Source of the DNA: Pedobacter arcticus A12
GTDB taxonomy: Bacteria; Bacteroidota; Bacteroidia; Sphingobacteriales; Sphingobacteriaceae
NCBI RefSeq assembly: GCF_000302595.1
Contig: NZ_JH947127.1
Span: 124,001 to 188,000 of the forward strand
Direction of reading: 5' to 3'
Length of the DNA stretch: 64,000 nucleotides
Of the stretch, positions 44,237-53,216 are shown piece by piece. A program made the position numbers and the translations under genes. The notes under the pieces were generated by a model. That model was not told the origin of the DNA. It saw only the letters and a program-made list of their open reading frames with translations, and made no database searches. Numbering within the stretch: the first letter of the stretch is position 1; each line of letters opens with the position of its first letter.

Positions 44237-46567
44237 AGGCATTCCAATACCAAACTGAATCTGAGATATAGAGTATTTATCTGGCGCATTGGTAATTGCA
44301 TAGCTATCTTTTAATGCTCGTTTCCCTGCCCTATCGAACCAATATTTAACAACGTATTGATCGTCGCCAGTAAACTGTGGGTCTTTAAATTTCAAACCTG
44401 CATCTAACCTGAACACAAAAAAGGAAACATCAAACCTTAGTCCGAAACCCATACCGATCGCTGTTTGATCAAATAGCTTATTAAACTTAAGCTGTCCGCC
44501 CTGCAAACCATTATCTCTAATCTGCCATACATTTCCAAAATCAATAAACGTAGCTCCTTTTAGTTTTGAGCCAATAAAATTGTTGATCAGTTTAAAACGA
44601 TACTCTAAATTACCTTCAAATTTAATATCGCCCAACTGGTCTAAATTACGCAAGTTAAACCGGGCCGAATCTGTAGCTAAAGAGGATCTATTGTAATTTC
44701 CAGGACCCAATGTTCTGGCTTGCCAAGCCCTAATACCACTAGAACCACCAGCAAAAAAACGTTTGTCAAATGGTAAGGATTTAATATTACCGTAAGAATA
44801 ACCTACACCCGGGTTAAAACGGGCAATAAACTGGCGTTCTCCCCCTAAAGATCTATAAAATCGAATATCTGTTTCTAACTTTACGTACTGGTAATAAGGT
44901 ACACCAACCAATAATCGCTGTCCGTCGGCATTGGTTTTTTTCTTTAGGTTTGAGACTAATGCAGCGGAATTACCTCCTAATTCGGCCGTTCCAGAGAAAA
45001 ACGTAAAGTTGTTGTACGAAGTAAGTCTTGGTAAATTAACTGTATAGGTGTAATAACTGCTAGAGAGCAACTGAGAGCGAAGCGTAGAAAGAAAGAATGC
45101 ATTTCCCTGACTAACAAGCAAAGCTGCTAGATCATCGTTTATTAAGGCTTTTGAGTATTGTACATTAACAGGCGTAAAGGAATGGAGTTTGTATTTTGTT
45201 TCTACCCAATCATACGTAATGTTAAAACCTAAACTCTTACGCTGATAACTTTTTGTCAACTGATAATTCTGATACGAAACGGCAATGCGAGTATGGGGCA
45301 CTCCGTTTTTACCAAAAGATTCAATATTAAAAGGTGTGATCAATCGTGGATAACTTAAACTTGCCCCAACTTGGTAATCTTTACTTAAAATCCGATCGGC
45401 TAGCTTACCGCTTACATTTTTATCAAACTGCAATCCGCCACGTAGCTTCACTTCAAACACTTCTGCACCTCCAAAAATATTTCTGTTCTGATAGGTCAAC
45501 CCTAAGTTTAAACCCGTTATACTGGAGTTAAAAGTATATTCACCGTCAAGCCGGTTCGACTTCTTCTTAAGCGGAATAATATCTACCAAACCCACCAGTT
45601 CGTTTGATGAGCTATCTTTGCTTTTTACAAAATCCACACTTACGCTTCTAAAGGCATTTAAATCAAAAAAGCGCTGGGTGGTTAAATCTGCGTTATCGAT
45701 ATTATACTCATCACCTTTGTTGATATAAATGTAATCTGCTATTTTCTTAGGCTTAAAAAACTTAGAATAATCATAAAATCTATACTGTGAATCTATTACC
45801 GCGGTATCGCGAGTCATTCCTTTTTCAATGATTCCGCTACTTGGTTGGATTCTTAAATACGTGTTCCCAATGATAAATTTAGTATGCTCGTTTTTATTCT
45901 GGGGATTTAAAATCGCCAAACTTATATCGGCAACGCCCTTGTTAAAATTGGTATCAACAGTTGGTCTAACATATTGGCGCAAAAAATCAAAGTAACCATT
46001 GCGCTTCATCAACAGGTAAATCTGTTCCCTTTCGTAGGCAATGCTATCCGTATCGTAACGTTTACCGGAATCTATATGTGTAAATTTTTTACGATTGGCT
46101 AGGTAAATAGATTTCACGGTAGAATCGGCAACTTCAAAACTCAAATTGCGAAACTTAAATTCTGCACCTTTTACTGCGTTAAAAAAAACAGAGGCCCTTT
46201 TATTTTTCACACTAATACTATCCGTTACCTTTGCGTTTAAAAACCCTTTGATATTTAAAAACTTTTGAATCTGATTCCGAGAAATCTCTACCAGCGAACT
46301 ATCCAAAAGATGTGGTGCTTCCCCTAATTTCAGTTTACCCTGTTTGCTGAAATTATTGTAGATCCAAAGGTTAAATGGGGAGTTAGGCCTAATATCTAAA
46401 GCTACAAAATCCTCCGCCTGATCAGAAAATTCGTCACCAATGCCAGTAATAGTTAGTTTTGTAACCAAAGATTGATCTTTACTCAAACGTTTAGTAGACC
46501 TACAGCCGAAGACCGTAAACACAAAAAAGACTATAATTGCAAAAGGATAATATTTATATGATTTCAA
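44231..46567 (-). CDS. tamL: TamL: BamA/TamA-like outer-membrane lipoprotein
   Basis: The 778-aa product has a lipoprotein signal (FTVFGC, Cys22), POTRA-like domains (about 30-400) and a C-terminal BamA/D15-type barrel (about 410-778) with FFAGGSSGIRAWQARTLGPG and a closing FGIGMPF strand. Bacteroidota carry this lipidated TamA homologue, TamL, in place of TamA; it is thought to help insert outer-membrane proteins. The only start in the right place is a TTG at 46567, preceded in frame by a TAA about 24 bases upstream; no ATG fits the signal peptide. Its 5' end overlaps the divergent methyltransferase start. Confidence 0.88.
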   Translation of the reverse strand: MKSYKYYPFAIIVFFVFTVFGCRSTKRLSKDQSLVTKLTITGIGDEFSDQAEDFVALDIRPNSPFNLWIYNNFSKQGKLKLGEAPHLLDSSLVEISRNQIQKFLNIKGFLNAKVTDSISVKNKRASVFFNAVKGAEFKFRNLSFEVADSTVKSIYLANRKKFTHIDSGKRYDTDSIAYEREQIYLLMKRNGYFDFLRQYVRPTVDTNFNKGVADISLAILNPQNKNEHTKFIIGNTYLRIQPSSGIIEKGMTRDTAVIDSQYRFYDYSKFFKPKKIADYIYINKGDEYNIDNADLTTQRFFDLNAFRSVSVDFVKSKDSSSNELVGLVDIIPLKKKSNRLDGEYTFNSSITGLNLGLTYQNRNIFGGAEVFEVKLRGGLQFDKNVSGKLADRILSKDYQVGASLSYPRLITPFNIESFGKNGVPHTRIAVSYQNYQLTKSYQRKSLGFNITYDWVETKYKLHSFTPVNVQYSKALINDDLAALLVSQGNAFFLSTLRSQLLSSSYYTYTVNLPRLTSYNNFTFFSGTAELGGNSAALVSNLKKKTNADGQRLLVGVPYYQYVKLETDIRFYRSLGGERQFIARFNPGVGYSYGNIKSLPFDKRFFAGGSSGIRAWQARTLGPGNYNRSSLATDSARFNLRNLDQLGDIKFEGNLEYRFKLINNFIGSKLKGATFIDFGNVWQIRDNGLQGGQLKFNKLFDQTAIGMGFGLRFDVSFFVFRLDAGLKFKDPQFTGDDQYVVKYWFDRAGKRALKDSYAITNAPDKYSISQIQFGIGMPF

Positions 46568-47304
46568 AATCTCAAATAAGTTTAGTTAAATCCCTTCATC
46601 AAAAAAAATACCGAAAAGAGCATCAGCTTTTTATAGTAGAGGGATTTAAAGCAGTTTCGGAATTTTTAAACACCGATTTTGTGATAAACACCATTTTTTG
46701 TACGCCAGATTTCTCTGCAAAAGTGGCTAATTTATCTAATAAACAAAAAACTTATGAAGTTAGTATAAATGAACTAGAAAAAATAAGCGCTTTACAAACA
46801 CCGCAAGGAATTTTAGCCATTGTGGAAACCCCTAAAAATACTCCGGTTGTTGCTAACGATATTGAAGAAATGGTATTGGTGCTTGACGGTGTGCAAGACC
46901 CTGGAAACTTAGGCACAATTATACGAACAGCAGATTGGTTTGGCTTTAGCCACGTTATCTGTTCTTTAGATTGTGTAGAAGTTTACAACCCTAAAGTAGT
47001 ACAGGCAACCATGGGTTCTTTAACACGCGTAAAAGTGAGCTACCAAAATTTAGAGGAATTACTAACAAATACCGAATTACCAATTTATGGAACTTTATTA
47101 GCCGGAGAAAACATTTTCAGCACCAAGTGGCACCCAAAAGGTTTTTTAGTTTTAGGTAGCGAAGGCAAAGGAATTTCTGATGAACTATTGAAATTAATCA
47201 CACATCCGGTAACAATTCCGGGTGGCAAAAACACCGAATCTTTGAATGTTGCAATTGCAGGAGCAATCTGTTGTGCAGAAATGAGCAGAAATAAACTAAA
47301 ATAA
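46558..47304 (+). CDS. TrmH/SpoU-family RNA 2'-O-methyltransferase
   Basis: The start is the ATG at 46558 (MISKSQISLVKSLHQKKYRK), not the TTG 21 bases upstream. The 248-aa product has an N-terminal substrate-binding domain (to about 95) and a knotted SPOUT domain with the motifs QDPGNLGTIIRTADWFG, VLGSEGKGIS and a SLNVAIAGAI block. It methylates a ribose in rRNA or tRNA; the exact base cannot be told from sequence. Its first 10 bases overlap the 5' end of tamL on the other strand. Confidence 0.9.
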   Translation: MISKSQISLVKSLHQKKYRKEHQLFIVEGFKAVSEFLNTDFVINTIFCTPDFSAKVANLSNKQKTYEVSINELEKISALQTPQGILAIVETPKNTPVVANDIEEMVLVLDGVQDPGNLGTIIRTADWFGFSHVICSLDCVEVYNPKVVQATMGSLTRVKVSYQNLEELLTNTELPIYGTLLAGENIFSTKWHPKGFLVLGSEGKGISDELLKLITHPVTIPGGKNTESLNVAIAGAICCAEMSRNKLK

Positions 47305-47305
47305 G

Positions 47306-47335
47306 TTGCCTTGTATTAAAATTTTGCTATTTTTG
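47306..47335 (+). promoter_or_regulatory. Bacteroidota-type promoter of tRNA-Cys
   Basis: TTG (47306-47308), 19 bases, then TATTTTTG (47328-47335) matches the TTG-N19-TAnnTTTG consensus. Initiation would fall about 10 bases before the tRNA. Confidence 0.75.
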
Positions 47336-47352
47336 CATTCCTTAAAACAAAG

Positions 47353-47423
47353 GGTCGAGTGGCCGAGTGGCTAGGCAGAGGTCTGCAAAACCTTCTACAG
47401 CGGTTCGAATCCGCTCTCGACCT
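47353..47423 (+). tRNA. tRNA-Cys (anticodon GCA)
   Basis: A full cloverleaf is readable: acceptor stem GGTCGAG with CTCGACC, D arm, anticodon loop CTGCAAA giving anticodon GCA (47385-47387), and TTCGAAT in the T loop. CCA is not encoded. A short basic protein gene follows 29 bases later, likely on the same transcript. Confidence 0.95.
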
Positions 47424-47452
47424 CGTTTAAAATTTTAATTAAAATAGAAGTC

Positions 47453-47623
47453 ATGGCAGTAACGCGTTTAAAAAGAAAAGACAGAAGAAATAAAACTACT
47501 TCTCGCCTGGAAGTTAAGTTTTTGAAAAACGCTACCAACGTAGAAAACGGTAGTCGTTCTAAAGAACCAAAAAACAGTCAAGTAGTGAAAAATGAAGCAG
47601 TTTTAGCTTCATTATCTAAATAA
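47453..47623 (+). CDS. Small basic protein, 56 aa, co-transcribed with tRNA-Cys
   Basis: The frame runs ATG 47453 to TAA 47623. The product starts MAVTRLKRKDRRNKTTSRLE and is strongly basic for its first half, then ends in a neutral ASLSK tail. I recall similar unnamed short proteins in other Bacteroidota, always small and basic, which would suit RNA or ribosome binding. It lies between tRNA-Cys and a strong terminator, so it and the tRNA probably share a transcript. Confidence 0.75.
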   Translation: MAVTRLKRKDRRNKTTSRLEVKFLKNATNVENGSRSKEPKNSQVVKNEAVLASLSK

Positions 47624-47640
47624 ATTTCTCTATCGAATTG

Positions 47641-47680
47641 AATCCTGTTTATCGGCCGGTAAACAGGATTTTTTTTGATT
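47641..47680 (+). terminator. Terminator of the tRNA-Cys/basic-protein transcript
   Basis: AATCCTGTTTA and TAAACAGGATT arms around CGGCCGG are followed by eight T residues and a second T run. Confidence 0.92.
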
Positions 47681-47744
47681 TTTTTTTGATTTTTCTCTTC
47701 ATCTCAAAACCTGACAATCTAACCACCTAACAAACTAAAAAAAC

Positions 47745-49142
47745 CTACCCCGGAAAAAACAGTTCATTAAAATTCACATAAAAAAGCTCTTTAGTGGCTC
47801 GGGTTGTGGCGGTATAAAGCCATCGCAATAAATCAATATTTAACATTTCTTCCGTTAAAAAGCCCTGATCTATAAAAACAGCGTCCCACTGCCCACCTTG
47901 TGCTTTGTGACAAGTTACCGCATAAGCAAACTTAATCTGTAATGCATTAAAGTAGGGATTGCTTTTGATAGCATCCATTTTAGCCCGTTTGGTTTCTAAA
48001 TGCTCATAATCTTTCATCAGTTCCTCAAACAGGATTTTTTGCCTATCGTAAGGTAAGTTTGGAGATTCTACATACAAGGTATCCAACATCACTTTACAGC
48101 TTAGCGGTTCCTGATCAATATCTGCAAACAAAACCTGTACGTCTGCAAACCTAAAACCATATTGCTCATGAATATTTTTAACGCGTGTAACCTCTCCAAT
48201 ATCCCCGTTGGCTATAAAGCCGCCTTTCTCCTCTCCTAGCCAATAGTAATTATTTTTCACCACCATCACCAAATCTCCTCCCGTTAGCTCATCCTCTCGC
48301 CAAAGAATTTGATTACGGATATTCTGGTTGTACATATTGGCGCTTTTATTAGACCTACAGATTACCAAACAGTTCTCCATTTCGTATTTACCGTAAGCGT
48401 AATTTAAACCTTCCACAATTTTATCGCCCATCATTCGGTAAACATCCTTAAATCCCGAAGTCTGCAAAGTTGGGAACGACTCTTCTTCGGTTCTAATCAA
48501 ATCTCGAATAGCGGTAGCATTGTATAAAATTCCAGATTCCTTTTCCTGTCTAACCACATCAGTCAGTTCAACTTCCGTAGCTTCAATACTAAACTTACTG
48601 AGGTAGCCTTTTGCCAAAGCTGGACTTTCTGAAGAGCCTACAGGCGGAAGCTGTGCAGTATCTCCAATAAAAATAATCCGGTTGTTTTGGTTGTTGTAAA
48701 CAAAAGAAATCACATCGTTAAGCAAACTGCTACCGCTATAATCGGTTAAATCATCCGAGATCATGGATGCTTCATCAATAATAAACAATGTGTTTTTATG
48801 CAGATTTGGAGACAGGTTAAAGTGCATTTCTGGCGCAAAAGCAGACTTTTTACGATAGATTTTGCGGTGGATGGTGCTGGCTTCTTTCTTAGAATAAAAA
48901 CTCAACACCTTTGCCGCTCGGCCGGTTGGCGCTAACAGTACGGTTTTAATCTGATATTTAGGCAAAAGCTTTATTAAGGTGCTAATTACCGTTGTTTTAC
49001 CCGTTCCGGCATAGCCTTTTAAAACAAAACACGAATCATTAGTCTTTAGTTGCAAAAACTGGTCTAATTTCTCAAACAAGTATAATTGTTGTGGATTGGG
49101 TAAGTGCGGAAAAGTTTTGGTTAAATCGTGGGCAATGCTCAT
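47745..49142 (-). CDS. RecD-like / Pif1-Dda type superfamily 1B DNA helicase
   Basis: The 465-aa product has Walker A (GYAGTGKTT), motif Ia (LLAPTGRAAKVL), DEAS (IDEASMISD, Walker B), a GDTAQLPPVG motif III and the C-terminal YAVTCHKAQGGQWDAVFID motif V block with TTRATKEL. It is shorter than RecD2 and has no N-terminal RecD domain, so it resembles the stand-alone RecD-like ATPases of Bacteroidota. The role is probably DNA repair or fork processing. Confidence 0.85.
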   Translation of the reverse strand: MSIAHDLTKTFPHLPNPQQLYLFEKLDQFLQLKTNDSCFVLKGYAGTGKTTVISTLIKLLPKYQIKTVLLAPTGRAAKVLSFYSKKEASTIHRKIYRKKSAFAPEMHFNLSPNLHKNTLFIIDEASMISDDLTDYSGSSLLNDVISFVYNNQNNRIIFIGDTAQLPPVGSSESPALAKGYLSKFSIEATEVELTDVVRQEKESGILYNATAIRDLIRTEEESFPTLQTSGFKDVYRMMGDKIVEGLNYAYGKYEMENCLVICRSNKSANMYNQNIRNQILWREDELTGGDLVMVVKNNYYWLGEEKGGFIANGDIGEVTRVKNIHEQYGFRFADVQVLFADIDQEPLSCKVMLDTLYVESPNLPYDRQKILFEELMKDYEHLETKRAKMDAIKSNPYFNALQIKFAYAVTCHKAQGGQWDAVFIDQGFLTEEMLNIDLLRWLYTATTRATKELFYVNFNELFFPG

Positions 49143-49201
49143 TATTTCAAATTTCGCTAAAAAAGCATCGTCTTACAGATAAATTTTTACTTTTGTTTAG
49201 A

Positions 49202-50020
49202 ATGAATGAACAGATACAATTAACCGCTGCTGATTTTGACGCAACGCAGGCCAAATCATACGAGTTATACTTAGAAATTGGTTCTAATTATTACAACTAC
49301 GCAGTAATTGACCCTCAAAATCAGTCGGTTAAAGCCATTTCTAACAAACTCTCGAACATTTACAACGGTATTTATGATGGTTTGCTGAAATCAAACTTTG
49401 CAAACACAAAAATAAGTCTGACTACCCAAAAATTCACATTTGTTCCTACCCAGCTATTTCACGAATCGGCTACAGAAAACTTCATTAAGTACATTGGTGC
49501 AACAGAAAATGAAGAAATATCTACCCAGCAGTTAAGTGGCACCGGTATTACCATGATTTACGCTTTACCAAAATTGCAGTTGGATAAAATTGGAAGCTAT
49601 TTCCCCAATGCGCAGATTTACCCACAGATGGCTCCTTTTTTTAAAGGGATAAGCTTCGGCTTTAGCCAGATCAGCACTTCACAGCTTTTTATCAATTTTA
49701 GAGACGGCTTGGCAGAAGTAATTATATTTAATCACAATAAGTTCCAGTTCTATAATATTTTTGAGTTTCAGAACGAAGACGAGCTCATATACTTTGTGCT
49801 TTTAGCTGCACAAGAAAACAACATCAAACCAGCGAGTGCTACGCTTAAATTAAGTGGTTCGGTAGAAACCGAAGACGAGATTTTTAAGCAACTTCTGAAA
49901 CATTTCCCACATACAGAAATGACAGATCAAGATAGCTTACCGCTATTTTATCATGGTTTGGAAAAACCGGTAATGCCCAGATTTTTCTCTCTGTTAGCCT
50001 TAGGTTTATGCGAATTGTAG
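49202..50020 (+). CDS. DUF3822-family protein
   Basis: The start is the ATG at 49202 (MNEQIQLTAADFDATQAKSY); the longer frame upstream overlaps the helicase. The 272-aa product looks like an actin/hexokinase-like ATPase fold, a YELYLEIGSNYYNYAVID start, and belongs to the Bacteroidota DUF3822 family found next to rsmD and coaD. Function unknown. Its 3' end overlaps rsmD by 13 bases, so the pair is coupled. Confidence 0.75.
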   Translation: MNEQIQLTAADFDATQAKSYELYLEIGSNYYNYAVIDPQNQSVKAISNKLSNIYNGIYDGLLKSNFANTKISLTTQKFTFVPTQLFHESATENFIKYIGATENEEISTQQLSGTGITMIYALPKLQLDKIGSYFPNAQIYPQMAPFFKGISFGFSQISTSQLFINFRDGLAEVIIFNHNKFQFYNIFEFQNEDELIYFVLLAAQENNIKPASATLKLSGSVETEDEIFKQLLKHFPHTEMTDQDSLPLFYHGLEKPVMPRFFSLLALGLCEL

Positions 50021-50541
50021 GTGGCCGATTAAAAGGGATTAGGTTTAATCCACCAAAAAACCTTCCGGTTAGACCCACAACAGACATGGCGAAGGAAGCT
50101 TTATTTAATATTTTGGGAAACCAATTGGAGATTACCGAGCTAAAGGTGCTCGATTTGTTTAGCGGAACGGGAAACATCAGTTTAGAGTTTGCTTCTCGCG
50201 ATGCTTTGGAAATCACCTCGGTTGATCAAAATTTCGGCTGTTATAATTACCTAAAAAACACCAGCAAAGAGCAAAACCTAAACCAGATTAAGGCAATAAA
50301 AGCAGATGTTTTTAAATTTTTAAACCAGGAGACGGATCAATTCGATTTGATTTTTGCCGACCCACCATTCGATTTAAATCGCATTCCAGAAATCCCAGCA
50401 CTTATATTTGATAGAAACCTGTTAACAGAAAACGGTTTGCTTGTTATAGAGCACCAAAGTATGCAGGATTTATCTGCACATCCAAAATTCAACGAAAAAA
50501 GAAAATACGGTTATTCGGCTTTTAGCTTCTTTAGAAATTAA
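50008..50541 (+). CDS. rsmD: 16S rRNA (guanine(966)-N2)-methyltransferase
   Basis: The 177-aa product opens with MRIVGGRLKGIRF and VRPTTDMAKEALFNIL, has an SAM-binding LDLFSGTGNISLE and the FADPPFDL catalytic motif, typical of RsmD. It modifies G966 of 16S rRNA. It overlaps DUF3822 and is 28 bases from coaD, the usual Bacteroidota order. Confidence 0.95.
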   Translation: MRIVGGRLKGIRFNPPKNLPVRPTTDMAKEALFNILGNQLEITELKVLDLFSGTGNISLEFASRDALEITSVDQNFGCYNYLKNTSKEQNLNQIKAIKADVFKFLNQETDQFDLIFADPPFDLNRIPEIPALIFDRNLLTENGLLVIEHQSMQDLSAHPKFNEKRKYGYSAFSFFRN

Positions 50542-50569
50542 ACCCTATTTTTAGTTCAAATCAAAGCTT

Positions 50570-51043
50570 ATGAAAATTGCACTTTTCCCTGGTTCTTTTG
50601 ACCCTATTACCAAAGCACACGTAGATATTTTAAAAAGATCTTTATCTCTTTTTGATAAAATATACATTGGTGTAGGTACCAACAGCACTAAACAGTCTTT
50701 ATTAAGTGTGGAGCAAAGGCTGGCCATGATTAAAGCTGTATTTATTGATGAGCCAAAAGTAGAAATCGTAAGCTACGAAGGTTTAACCGTGAACTTCGCA
50801 AAAGAAATTGGTGCTTCGCATATGATTAGGGGAATTAGAACCGTATCCGATTTTGAATACGAAAAAGCGATTGCTCAAATGAACCATTCTTTAATCCCCG
50901 AAGTGGAATCCATTTTTATTGTGAGTAAACCGGGTTATTCATCCATCAGTTCTACCATTGTTAGGGATGTTTTACGTTATGGTGGCGATGTTGCTCAGTT
51001 TGTACCGAGTGCCGCAATTCCTTTTTTGAAGGGCTTAGGGTAA
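50570..51043 (+). CDS. coaD: Phosphopantetheine adenylyltransferase
   Basis: The 157-aa product has the nucleotidyltransferase motif GSFDPITKAHVDI and the C-terminal ISSTIVRDV (the SSTxxR motif), plus IRGIRTVSDFEYE. It makes dephospho-CoA in CoA synthesis. It ends the DUF3822-rsmD-coaD run. Confidence 0.96.
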   Translation: MKIALFPGSFDPITKAHVDILKRSLSLFDKIYIGVGTNSTKQSLLSVEQRLAMIKAVFIDEPKVEIVSYEGLTVNFAKEIGASHMIRGIRTVSDFEYEKAIAQMNHSLIPEVESIFIVSKPGYSSISSTIVRDVLRYGGDVAQFVPSAAIPFLKGLG

Positions 51044-51193
51044 TTAACACCGTCATTTAGACGAGGTATGAGGAGAAAGTTAGTGTATTGCGAAGGTTAA
51101 ACTAAGCTAAGTAACTTGCAAACCTCCCCTATAGTTGAGGTGACATTGCCGAAAGGAGATAACGGCTAAAAAAACAGCACCAAATATGGCTAG

Positions 51194-51916
51194 TTACTTC
51201 AAATCAAACAAGCTATCTACTCCTAAAATCTTCTTAGACAAAAACCCTTCGGCGTGGTCAACATTTATCGAACGACCAAATTCCCTGGTTCTTCCAATAA
51301 TTAAATCCATAAAAGCTGGGTTAGAAATATAAGTCTGTGGTTCATCCAAACTTACGCCGTCTACAAAAAACTGGGTTTTATAAGCCCGTATTGCTTCCAG
51401 TTTCTGATCCATAAACTCAGATACATCAATCACAATATCTGGTTTTATATAAGTATCCTGAATCAAATGCAACAATAACCTTGGACGATGTGGTTTCTGA
51501 GTTTCACCGTTCTCCTGGGTTTCAACTTTTCTTAAACCTGCTAAAAAGCAGGAGTCGTTTACTAAATCACAAGCCCTGCCGTGGTCGGGATGCCGATCAT
51601 GATAGGCATTGGTAATGATAATCTCTGGCTGGTATTTACGTATGGCAGCAATAACCTTAAGCTGATGCTCCCCATCGTTTTTAAAAAAGCCGTCTCTAAT
51701 GCCTAAATTTTCTCGAACATCAAGCCCTAAAATCTTTGAAGCATCGCTGGCCTCTTGTTTACGGGTTTCTGGCGTTCCACGTGTACCTAGTTCACCACGG
51801 GTTAAATCGATAATTCCTACAGATTTACCCTCTTTTTTATGTTTCAAGATTGTGCCTGCTGCACCTAACTCCACATCATCCGGATGGGCAACGATAAACA
51901 ATAAATCCAATTTCAT
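51194..51916 (-). CDS. bshB1: Bacillithiol biosynthesis deacetylase
   Basis: The 240-aa product has the GlcNAc-PI deacetylase zinc motif AHPDDVE, LTRGELGTRGTPE, NAYHDRHPDHGRA and IRDGFF, which match BshB1 closely. It removes the acetyl group from GlcNAc-malate to make bacillithiol precursors. A thiol-peroxidase-like gene lies 75 bases further on, which suits thiol metabolism. Confidence 0.93.
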   Translation of the reverse strand: MKLDLLFIVAHPDDVELGAAGTILKHKKEGKSVGIIDLTRGELGTRGTPETRKQEASDASKILGLDVRENLGIRDGFFKNDGEHQLKVIAAIRKYQPEIIITNAYHDRHPDHGRACDLVNDSCFLAGLRKVETQENGETQKPHRPRLLLHLIQDTYIKPDIVIDVSEFMDQKLEAIRAYKTQFFVDGVSLDEPQTYISNPAFMDLIIGRTREFGRSINVDHAEGFLSKKILGVDSLFDLK

Positions 51917-51991
51917 AATTTCAAATTAATGCGTCGTAGATCTTAAGCTTTAGAAGGCCCACAAAATAAATGATATTAAAATTCACAGCCT

Positions 51992-52498
51992 TTAGCTTGT
52001 TGTTGGTGTTAAAAGCTTCTGAATTTTCTTTTTAACCCTTGCTGAGTTGGGTTTTGTAAAAGAATAAAAGAAATCTACCAATTCGCCCTTGGTATTGATT
52101 AGGTATTTGTGGAAATTCCATCGTGGCGCCGAATTAAAGTTTCCATTCAAATTTTTATCAGCCAAAAAACTAAAAAGTGGATGTGCATCCTCGCCCCTAA
52201 TCTTAGTTTTTTTGAATATCGTAAAATGTGTGTCGTAATTAACAGTACAGAATTTACCAATACCTTCGTCGTTCAACGGTTCTTGCTGACCAAAATCATT
52301 GCTAGGGAAAGCCAAAATCTCAAAATCTGTCGTTTCGAAATTCGTCCTTAACTCTTCTAAAAGTGCTAATTGGGGGGTAAAACCACATTCAGACGCGGTA
52401 TTTACAATCAATAAAACCTTGCCTTTATATTTCTCAAGACTTACCGTCTCCCCTTTTACATTCTCTACGCTAAACTGGTAAATATTGGGTTTCTCCAT
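51992..52498 (-). CDS. Glutathione peroxidase-family thiol peroxidase
   Basis: The 168-aa product has the catalytic tetrad region NTASECGF (peroxidatic Cys38, in place of selenocysteine), LAFPSNDFGQQEP and WNFHKYLI. In bacteria without glutathione such enzymes usually use thioredoxin, or possibly bacillithiol, as reductant. It follows DUF4294 by 12 bases on the same strand and could be co-transcribed with it. Confidence 0.92.
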   Translation of the reverse strand: MEKPNIYQFSVENVKGETVSLEKYKGKVLLIVNTASECGFTPQLALLEELRTNFETTDFEILAFPSNDFGQQEPLNDEGIGKFCTVNYDTHFTIFKKTKIRGEDAHPLFSFLADKNLNGNFNSAPRWNFHKYLINTKGELVDFFYSFTKPNSARVKKKIQKLLTPTTS

Positions 52499-52510
52499 TA
52501 TAAAAAATCA

Positions 52511-53113
52511 CTAATAATTGTAATAACCAGTAGACCTAATAATCGATTCGATATCCCTTTCCTGATCTACATCGTACTTATTTCTAAGGTTGTGGCCAAA
52601 AACTCTTGCAACAGATTGCATTACAAAAGCAGATACATTTCCTTTCAAATCTTTCACTAAATCGTAACTACTGTTGCCCGTTTCCCTATCAATCAGTTTT
52701 ATCAATATCTCTCCTTGCGAGATGGTGAGGTTTTTAACCTCCTTATTAAACAAATCTTTTATCTCCTTATCACAACTCTTAACGTACTCTTTTTGTTTTC
52801 GTTTATCAGTAGTTGTTGCCAAATCACGTTCCAGCTGCCGGTATCTTTGGCCCGCAAACCTAGCGTAAGGCAGTACTTTTATAACGTTGTAACGTAGCCT
52901 ACGATAGTTATCATAAGCCTCTTTAGATGCAAAACGACGGTAATCTTTAATAACCACTTCGTTAAGCACAATCCAAGGCACCATTTCGCCCTCTACATTT
53001 AATGCAGAAACCCTAATGGTATCATTTACCCCCTTAATACCCAAATCCTGCGCCATGCTAAATGAAGCCATCAAAAACAAGAAGCCAAAAGTAAATAGCA
53101 CTTTGTTTTTCAT
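52511..53113 (-). CDS. DUF4294-family secreted protein
   Basis: The 200-aa product has a signal peptide (to SMAQ) and the DUF4294 pattern: GEMVPWIVLNEVVIKDYRRF, RRLRYNVIKVLPYAR and LTISQGEILIKLIDRETGNS. It is Bacteroidota-specific and of unknown function. It is divergent from relA/spoT, across 103 bases. Confidence 0.82.
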   Translation of the reverse strand: MKNKVLFTFGFLFLMASFSMAQDLGIKGVNDTIRVSALNVEGEMVPWIVLNEVVIKDYRRFASKEAYDNYRRLRYNVIKVLPYARFAGQRYRQLERDLATTTDKRKQKEYVKSCDKEIKDLFNKEVKNLTISQGEILIKLIDRETGNSSYDLVKDLKGNVSAFVMQSVARVFGHNLRNKYDVDQERDIESIIRSTGYYNY

Positions 53114-53216
53114 AATTTTAAGTTACAAATTTATTGCTTATTTATTACTAAAAAAGCAATAAGTAACCCTAAATTCGTTATTTTAACAAAATAAAAACAA
53201 AGCGATTCCAATCTTA

